Source: Diatrype stigma
Taxonomy: Eukaryota > Ascomycota > Sordariomycetes > Xylariales > Diatrypaceae
NCBI GenBank assembly: GCA_022225965.2
Contig: JAKJXP020000020.1
Coordinates: forward strand, 186,001 to 250,000
Reading direction: 5' to 3'
DNA: 64,000 nucleotides
Part shown: positions 57,201 through 64,000 of the stretch, piece by piece
Numbering within the stretch: position 1 is the first letter of the stretch
Layout: the number at the start of each line of letters is the position of its first letter
The notes under the pieces: model-generated
The model's input: only the letters and a program-made list of their open reading frames with translations
Databases searched by the model: none
Told to the model about the DNA's origin: nothing
Translations under genes and position numbers: made by a program

Positions 57201-57253
57201 TCGAGGTCGACGGCCTCCTGTTTGACGTGTGGGGTTGGGCGTCTCCTCGGCAT
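54220..57253 (-). CDS. dynamin superfamily GTPase, Mx-like
   Basis: Four exons: 57085-57253, 56741-57030, about 54528-56668 and 54220-54487, about 955 residues. The GTPase motifs are G1 GDQSAGKSS (about 145-153, split from exon 3 by an intron right after it), G2 SGGVCTRCP, G3 DLPG (about 305) and G4 TKAD (about 373). A middle/stalk region and a GED-like helical end follow (ASKREQLRSTRDKLEFAIASIQRLEN). These large fungal GTPases are related to Mx proteins and vacuolar/mitochondrial dynamins; most have no assigned role. A 60-residue insert has two Lys/Arg-Pro clusters (TPKRPRPS, TPTKRPRAD) resembling nuclear-localisation signals. The last splice is uncertain: the consensus donor gtaagt (exon end 54532) shifts the frame and ends after 13 residues, whereas a weak gttcag donor (exon end 54528) keeps the conserved tail. 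Confidence 0.87.
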
Positions 57254-58909
57254 GGCGGGTGGTGTGCAGTGATGCTGATGAAGGGCGATTATATTGGAGT
57301 GTTCCGTCCAATAACGTGAGCCCGTCAACCTGGCGGGCTTCAATCACGTATGGATGTCAAAAGCAACTGGAAGACAAGGATCTCGAAGTACTGGACTTGT
57401 ACTTTTCCAGGTGGACGATGATAGGGAAAGGAAGAGACGAAGTGGATGGGATGGAAGTGGAGCGCAGGAATAATCAATGTTTACAATTGCAAATGACGGG
57501 ATCGACGAAGGCGGGTGAATGAAAGTGATGAGATGAACAGGAGATAAAGATTGGATGGATCGAGGGTCCGAGATACCAAGAGACCAGGAAACCAGAAAAG
57601 TCTTGATGGAATCGGAATCAATCGAGTGTTGCGCAAAGGTCCTCGAAACCTCCGATGAGTGGTAGCTGTTGCTAGTGCTCGAACACAAAACGGGTTGGGA
57701 CAGTAACAGACACGATCGGGAGGATGAGTTGCAGAAGAAATCGAGTCAGGATGGCACGGACTGGGAAGTGGCCTGCTCACGCTGCTGCGGAAGGAAGGGG
57801 GCTGGGGGTGGGGCAGCTGCCTGAAGTGAAGCAGTGAAGCCTGCGCTTGCCACACCTATCAGCGCTATCACGCCTAACAAACCATCAATTCACGCCTTCT
57901 CATACAGATTTGTATGGCATTGGGTGAAGAGACATGAACCGCCTCCTATCCAATTGCCCACTCCAGATAACTGGTCAATCATGAATTGCTAGGTACATAC
58001 ATCCATGTGTAAGTACCTATGTACCTACCTACCTAGGTACTTAAAGTACCTATCCCTGCTGCACGCCAAGCCATCCCCCGCTTCGTGATCTTCATCCTGT
58101 CCACTACATTACCGTATGTAGGTGGGATGTAGGGGCTGTATCAAACAGGCTGACAGGCTAGCACGTACCTGCATTAAGTGTTCGCATGAAGCTAGTACCT
58201 ACATAGAATAGATATCGGGTTAGATATCGTGGTACCTAACATCCAATAACATCCAATCCATGGATCAATGATGGCGGGGTACGGTTGGCGATACTAACAC
58301 GCTGGCACTAACACGCTGGCACGATGAACTCCTACAGCTTACAGCACCTTTACTCTAAGTAGCTGATTAGGTATCCCAAGAACAGTTGCTTGCTACCTAC
58401 TATGTACATAGAGGTAGATGTGTGTATGTACCGACTTACGATGCTGCAGGTGCCTGGACGGCCTCTTCGTGAGCAAGATGACGAGGGTGACTTAAAAGTT
58501 GCATTTAAATACCTGCATGTGGTTGTACTTCGTATGTACGTACCACAACTCACAGCTCTTCCTGCAGCGGGGATGACGACGTTCACGGATAGCAACCGCC
58601 CGGCCCGGCATTGGTGAATTCCCGAGGCCATTGGCGGGGTCTCAGAAAGCTCCTTCTGCAGGATACCTGAGTAGGCATGATATACTTTCTTTTTCTCGTA
58701 CCATTGCGACGCACCCCCTCGACCCTCAACACAAACAGATGTGCCCAACACAGTCACGATCTGATGTGTTGTTCGTTTCGATTCGTTCTGATAAGGTACC
58801 TAGTCCAGTATCTTGAGGACATGCAACCAGACGGCCGCTCCCACACCAGGCTGATCCCTGTGCGTGACTGAGGGGAAACGACAAGGAATATATATCCAAT
58901 GTATGTACA
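57254..58909. other. intergenic, no gene seen
   Basis: This is the upstream region of the GTPase gene, then sequence with short repeats. A TACCTA-rich run with the palindrome TACCTAGGTA lies at 58030-58039, and a perfect 14-bp tandem duplication (ACTAACACGCTGGC) at about 58294-58321. No coding frame is credible. Confidence 0.5.
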
Positions 58910-59040
58910 TTTGCTCCGGACAGCCTTCGTTTCAATGGCCGTCATTAGGGCACTCCGGGGAAAATACCGTGGGGATGTGTCAATGAACACAGAACCGTTG
59001 ACGTTGGTACCAGCATCCAGTTGCTTCTTGATCATGTAAA
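58910..59040 (-). pseudogene. ankyrin-repeat-like fragment
   Basis: The minus frame reads KLYMIKKQLDAGTNVNGSVFIDTSPRYFPRSALMTAIETKA. The pattern LLDAGANVNG...SALMAAIE is the core of one fungal ankyrin repeat. The repeat is alone, and neighbouring frames (58980-59180, 59213-59482) do not extend it. It is most likely the remnant of an ankyrin or NACHT-ankyrin gene. Confidence 0.35.
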
Positions 59041-61043
59041 GCTTCGCCCCTCAATCCCTCCTTTTTTCTCAAGGCTGCACCAAGTGGTATTAACTTCTCC
59101 TTCTCGGGCCCCCTTCCACTAAACTCGGGTGGATTGGAGCTGCTGGAAAGTGCCGAATCGTGACGAGAGTCAAGCTTCAAGATAGCAATGTCTGTAGTGG
59201 TATTTGGAAGATCTAGATGGTCGCTGAGATTGGAAATTGACCGCCTGAGCCGATGCTGCTGGGCGTGGCATCGTTGTATGTTTCTCGTCGGTATAGTTTC
59301 TGGTTGCCCAGACTACTCCCTACATCCTCCAACCTAGGCCATGTACCATCTGGCTGCCTTAGCTTGATGGAAACATCGGCAGCTTCTATGCGGCTACTTT
59401 CAGTGAATTTTGATGCGTCCTTGTAGCGTTGTCTCGCGCGTTGGAGTCTATGCTCGCAAACGAGTCTACCAGATAAAACCACCGTATTTGGGGTGCCCGG
59501 ACGGAGACTATCAGTTCTTATGAAGATGGACTCCCACTCATGGAATATTTGAAATGGTTAGATTCGATGATGGTGCCAATAACCGATCTTTGGCCATTCG
59601 ACGGGTTTTCAAGTTCTCACACACATTCCGTGCTTTGAGTTGGGCCTCGTGTTGAGAGGTTCTTTAGATAAGTCCTGTTAGTGCTCTGGGTATGTATATA
59701 ATAGTAGTGAGGAATGTCAAGAAACTATCCATCAATTCTCTTCCTCTGGTCGTCCCGTTTCTCCTCTGGGGTCTTCGCCCGAGAATTGAAGGCATCGTGT
59801 ACTAACTCGAACACCTTCAATGATATCTAAGCCTCACGGCGGCAGTCGCAACCTTCATGACAAACTAAGGAACAAGGTAAAGATCATGTGAAGAGACTTC
59901 GTAATGAACCTAATTAGGTAACGATCTATAATATAAAACATCTAGAGAGTGAGACAGACGGTTATGCGACTTCCCCAGATCTTTGCCCCTTATTTATGGC
60001 CGCGCAGAATTTGTTAACGTCCAGGGCCTGTCACGCAAGTCGGGCATGTTATGCGTATGTTCTTCATGAGTCAGAAGGATATATACAAGGCTGTCCAGAT
60101 TTTGGCTCCAGGTTTTGGCATCAGGCTCGGCGGCAGATTATGTCACAGGGTTTTGTCATTGGAGCCCCAGCCGCTTCGCCGAATTTTCACCAGGATCTGG
60201 TTGGTTTGCCGGTCGGCCCCTTGGCTGCATGCATCTGACTATCAAGATGGAGGGCGAGGAGGTAATCTGGTAGGCTGCGGTGTTAGAAGCGGCCCATTAT
60301 CGATAGCCAATCATCACGCGAGCTCTCGGATCAATCTCTTCGAACCAGTCGAGTGTGGTAACACAGACAGCGCAGAGGAACGGGGATCAAAGCCTAATAT
60401 TAGTGCTACGAGCCGTAGTAGCCCCTGGTTGCATAGAAGCGAATACAATTCCTGATGCAACGTAAAGATTGAATCTCCCGGAATAGGCGTAATGCTCAGC
60501 CTACGCCTAGAGCTTGGCATATGAGGCGTAAGCCACGATCTCTCACCTAATGGTACCCCAACTTCGTGGGCAATATGTGAAGATGAGATTATAACGAAAA
60601 TTTACTTTCACTACGCCGTTAAGGGTATATATTAAGATGGGGAAATGTACAGCCTGGTAGGGCGTTCCTATTCAAGCACTCAGGTTATGACACCAGGCTT
60701 TGGCAAGCGCATCCAGATTTTGGCCCATGCATCCAGGCTTTGACAGTCCGGTTTTGGCACTGGCTATGAGAAAGACAGGAACGGCGTACGCTGCGGAGGC
60801 ATGCTATACCAAATGGCTTTAACCACAGGGCAGCTATAACTCACGATATATAATTCTTGTTATCATGAATATATAAGTATATATATATATATATATATAT
60901 ACATATGATCCAGCACAATGCTTTAGAGATCAGTTACAAACTCTACAAGCCAGTGGCAGACATACTCGGCTAGTCGATACTAAATCAAACATCAGTTGGG
61001 TTCAGACTATACGACGTATCTCGCAATACTCTGGGATCAAAAC
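59041..61043. other. intergenic with cryptic short repeats
   Basis: Variants of CCAGATTTTGGC / CCAGGTTTTGGCATC recur at about 60096-60125 and 60699-60760. A (TA) run lies at about 60878-60901. Frames here (59213-59482 -, 60051-60455 +) show no domain. The last 80 bases are the leader of the small gene at 61044. Confidence 0.5.
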
Positions 61044-61358
61044 ATGGCATCTTCATCGAGCAACCCGTACGGCCAGGTCTCCGGGGATGTCAGGTATCTA
61101 CTTCCTAATTATCGTCTCAGGGCGGTTCATCGAGGAACAGATTACTGATTTATTCGTATTAGCCAACATAATGGTGACCAATCCCCCGCCTTACAAGACT
61201 ACCTCCACGCTCCTCCCACCGTACCCGAATGGGTCTCGGGGGCTACCACATCGTCGGGAGAGAAAGGCAAGGGGAAGGGGACGAAGTATCATGAGGATAG
61301 GGTCGGAAAGGAGCTTGAGAAGTTTAATGCGACCTGGAACACGGCTAGCAAGAAGTAA
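61044..61358 (+). CDS. small hypothetical protein, 81 residues, two exons
   Basis: Exons 61044-61093 and 61163-61358 are joined by a 69-nt intron (gtatct..attag) and close in phase. The product begins MASSSSNPYGQVSGDVSQHNG, continues with DYLHAPPTVPEWVSGATTSS and ends in a Lys/Glu-rich helix (DRVGKELEKFNATWNTASKK). It has no signal peptide or membrane segment. The unspliced open frame in this place (61087-61374) is in another phase and is rich in Arg and Ser with no sense, whereas the spliced reading has balanced composition and a proper stop. This supports a real gene, but I know no function for it. A gene this short could be missed by length cut-offs. Confidence 0.5.
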
Positions 61359-63007
61359 CGCCTTGCCCCTCTAGTGGAGAGAGCACGTATATGATGCTCA
61401 TGCCTTCTGTTGAAGACGTTGTGATGCTTCTACGTTGATATGTACCTATATTCCCATCAAAATGATGGAACTAAAGGAATACATGACATCACCGTTCATG
61501 GTATTCTGTGTTTTGAAAACGCAATTAGCGTCACCATTACTCCTAGTTCAATCATGCATACTATATTACAACACCAACTGCGTCAACCACGTAGTATGCT
61601 TAGACACAGGTTCCCATATCTTGAACATGTGGGATGTCCTACTCTAAGGGCATTTTCCTTCGCAGTATGAAAGGCAGAAGGTATATAATTTCCGTATAGG
61701 TAGTATTCAATCGAACAATAAATCCTGCTCCACCCATGGAAAGTCAGGGGGTGCCCCTATCATATAGGGAAGCTGGTGTCTAGGTATTAGTCTAGTGCCC
61801 TTCTTACATAATTCCATGACACTTAGCAACAATCCTTTCTCAACAGAAGGCGACGCATGCTGACTATATTCTATCTTTAGATATAAGAAACAACAGTGGG
61901 TATGGTGTTTCTTCGGCCATGAAAGGAAGCCCTATCGATCATAGAAGTGTGTTCATACTTTTCAAAGTCGTAAGGGTAACTAACCACTCGCACATCTAGT
62001 ACACCTACCACCTAACACCTGTGTAATCGGGGCAATATTAAGCAAATGATTGCGGTATTCTGCCTTAGCCAATAAGAGCCGTGGCAAAAAAGGGTCAAAC
62101 ACTACATAATGTTTCTTATATAGGACTAAGCTAGCGTGTTCCCAGCGCTAGAGTAACTGGAGTCTGGATGTCGCGCATGTCTAGCATGATATACCTATAC
62201 GAAGCGTTTGCCACCCAATGTAAACAAAGACCTAAGGTCGGTAGATGGCGAGCACCTCTTTCGTCGGAGGTTACTTCTTTATAATGAATATCCAACACAT
62301 AATTGTCACTGGGCAAACCGCTATCAGATGGATGCCATATCCGAATGTTAGAATTTGGATGGTGCATCTCCACAAGAACGGTAAGTGACTCTGCCCTAGA
62401 TCAAGCACTACTAACATATGAACGGTAAGGAAACGGCCCACCGCGACCAACAGTATAGGGGCCTACGCGGGCGTCCCGGATGTCAAACATATGGATCAGT
62501 CGCAATAGGTTCGCAATATGTATTCACAACCTTTTGGGTGCCGTATTAACTAAGTGGTTATCGGGAATAAAATGATACGTAGTTACGCGCACCAGTGGAT
62601 CTTATCTACCTAGTTGACTAGGTAGAAATCTGAGAAATTTCAAGGACGAGTCCGAGGGTGGCCCGTCCAGCCCGTATGAACCCAGACCGGTACACTATTG
62701 ATCATGATTGGCAATACAGACAGCTATTTTCACCTTTTGTGGAAGTAGATATTCCAGATCTGCTATGGTAAATCTTATCAGGCAACGAATGAGATGTTGG
62801 AGCGTATGTTGTCATTTATTCTTACATTGTTGCCCTGATAGGAAGAAGCGTTGGCACGTTCATTGAATGAATGCTGTGAATCACATGATGTTTTTACCGA
62901 GTTGATGTGCCGGATTCCAACGACAGGATGTTCCTTGTTTTATAATATGTGGGCACTCGGCAGGATTTCTGACACGCCGACACGTTCCTGACAGCCGTGA
63001 AATGTCC
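61359..63007. other. intergenic, no gene seen
   Basis: AT-rich sequence with only short frames. A small hairpin, CTACCTAGT..ACTAGGTAG, lies at about 62606-62625. Nothing else is supported. Confidence 0.5.
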
Positions 63008-63529
63008 GTGTGGTTTGTATCCGTTTATTTGCACCGGGTCATTTTGATATTTGCACCGGTATTTAAACCGCATTTGGCTAGCGTACATACATTAGCCACT
63101 AACGCCCCACTACGCCACACCTAAAGCCACTTTTTTACCAAGTTACTCCCTAACAATCAACCACCTATCACTACTACCTACTACCTCCATCTACATATAT
63201 ACATACACCTGCACTTACACCTGCACCTAATACCTAGGTACACTTGCACCTGCACTTATACCTATACCTATACCTAAATTTGCGCCTATAGGTAGGTATT
63301 AGCAGCGCCATTACGGATTAGTTAGGTGACTTAGGTCCGGTGCCTACGATTAAGGAATGGTGGAAGCCTTTCATTTGGGTATAAGGGTATTGGTAATGTA
63401 TTGGGTGGTGAAGTTAAGTAAGGTATGTTAGGTAGTGAGATAGGTGGTAAGTAGTGCGTCCGAATGCGGTTTAAATACCGGTGCAAATATCAGAATGACC
63501 CGGTGCAAATAAACGGATACGTGTGGTTT
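63008..63529. mobile_element. non-autonomous Mutator-like MITE, complete, with 9-bp target duplication
   Basis: Terminal inverted repeats of 58 bp lie at 63017-63074 and 63463-63520 and match at 57 of 58 positions. They begin GTATCCGTTTATTTGCACCG and contain two GCACCGG blocks. Directly outside both ends the same 9 bases, GTGTGGTTT, occur (63008-63016 and 63521-63529), a target-site duplication of the length made by Mutator/MULE transposases. The 504-bp element has no open frame of note; its interior is made of CACCTGCACTTA- and CCTATA-type short tandem units. It is therefore a non-autonomous copy, and the nearly identical ends suggest recent movement. The family assignment follows from TSD length and TIR size (fungal MULEs such as Hop have long TIRs and 9-bp TSDs). 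Confidence 0.9.
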
Positions 63530-64000
63530 CGTGTGCCGCTGGTACGGGCCGAAGGCTATGTACTTAGTATATAGCAGTAAACAATCCTGTACTATGTAGA
63601 CCCTTCGCCTACCCATCTGCCCATCCAGCCATCCTTGCCTATGAACAAATTACCGCGTGAACTAATTACACATGGCCGAACAAGGAGGTTGCTAGCCACT
63701 GCCTAGGCTATCTAGGATTAATCTAACGTTACGTAAATCAGTAAGACGATTTAATGCAACGGTAATTCATGATCAACCGCGTTATTGCGTGGCCCGTGGC
63801 GTTGTTTTGCAGGGTGGTATAATAAAAGGAGAGCTTGATGTTACTACTACCTTCTTGAATTTTGAATTACTTTTCAAACTAGAAGGCAATTGACTCGTTA
63901 TCAAATGCAACCTATAACAACCGGGCCGTCCTGGTTATTCAAGCGACCTTGTGTGATGTGCCTGACTACAGCACCTACATACCATGTAACTACAAACTGG
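63530..64000. other. right edge, no gene seen
   Basis: An ATG at 63905 opens 32 codons to the window end, too short to call. A TATA-like GGTATAATAAAAGG at about 63815 could be a promoter for a gene beyond the edge. Confidence 0.35.

Noticed and set aside
63905..64000. Open frame at the right edge
   Set aside because: Only 32 codons, no domain; cannot be judged without more sequence.

Overview
The window is nuclear DNA of a filamentous ascomycete (Pezizomycotina; Sordariomycetes is my best guess, not proven). The genes are separately transcribed and interrupted by mostly 50-80 nt GT-AG introns. They belong to typical mould families: fungal MCT, Dal5 and sugar-porter MFS transporters, TauD/TfdA dioxygenase, EthD, cytochrome c heme lyase, Mx-like dynamin, PAP2 and WW/FF splicing factor. 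I rebuilt gene models by joining reading frames at splice sites and checking that the phase closes; each model gives its exon limits.

Layout. 1-3.1 kb is decayed: a possible exon running off the left edge, a frameshifted GH5-like secreted glycosidase relic (-) and an epoxide-hydrolase-like fragment (+). 3.3-4.0 kb holds a small secreted protein gene. 6.1-7.2 kb holds an unrecognised Cys/His-rich protein. 8.2-12.5 kb is a head-to-head pair of mitochondrial genes, an ADCK2-type UbiB/ABC1 protein and cytochrome c heme lyase. 13.6-14.5 kb is a small membrane protein. 14.5-18.3 kb is a second decayed zone with an SRR1-like relic, a 151-bp tandem duplication and a near-perfect hairpin. 18.3-19.2 kb is a SET-domain gene broken by one amber codon.

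22.0-35.2 kb is a run of enzyme and transporter genes that looks like a metabolic cluster without a PKS or NRPS backbone. In order they are an EthD-domain protein, glutamate-decarboxylase-like PLP enzyme, TauD/TfdA oxygenase, 3-hydroxyisobutyrate-dehydrogenase-like reductase, monocarboxylate-type MFS transporter, Ayr1-like SDR and an acyl-protein-thioesterase-like serine hydrolase. Together they could hydroxylate, reduce, decarboxylate and export or import a small acidic molecule. The substrate is unknown.

35.7-41 kb carries housekeeping-type genes: PAP2 lipid phosphatase, WW/FF splicing factor and dienelactone hydrolase. 42.2-43.5 kb is a low-complexity orphan protein. 44.5-48.0 kb is a divergent pair, an M19 dipeptidase-family protein and a Dal5-type permease, whose shared promoter has closely paired GATA-factor sites. 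50.6-53.1 kb is a seven-exon sugar transporter with a His-rich tail. 54.2-57.3 kb is an Mx/dynamin-like GTPase. The last 7 kb is gene-poor: an ankyrin relic, an 81-residue two-exon gene, and a complete 504-bp Mutator-like MITE with 58-bp inverted ends and a 9-bp target duplication.

The clearest new items are the MITE, the 22-35 kb cluster, the single-stop SET gene, the GATA-paired permease/dipeptidase module and a 10-bp palindrome present at least six times.
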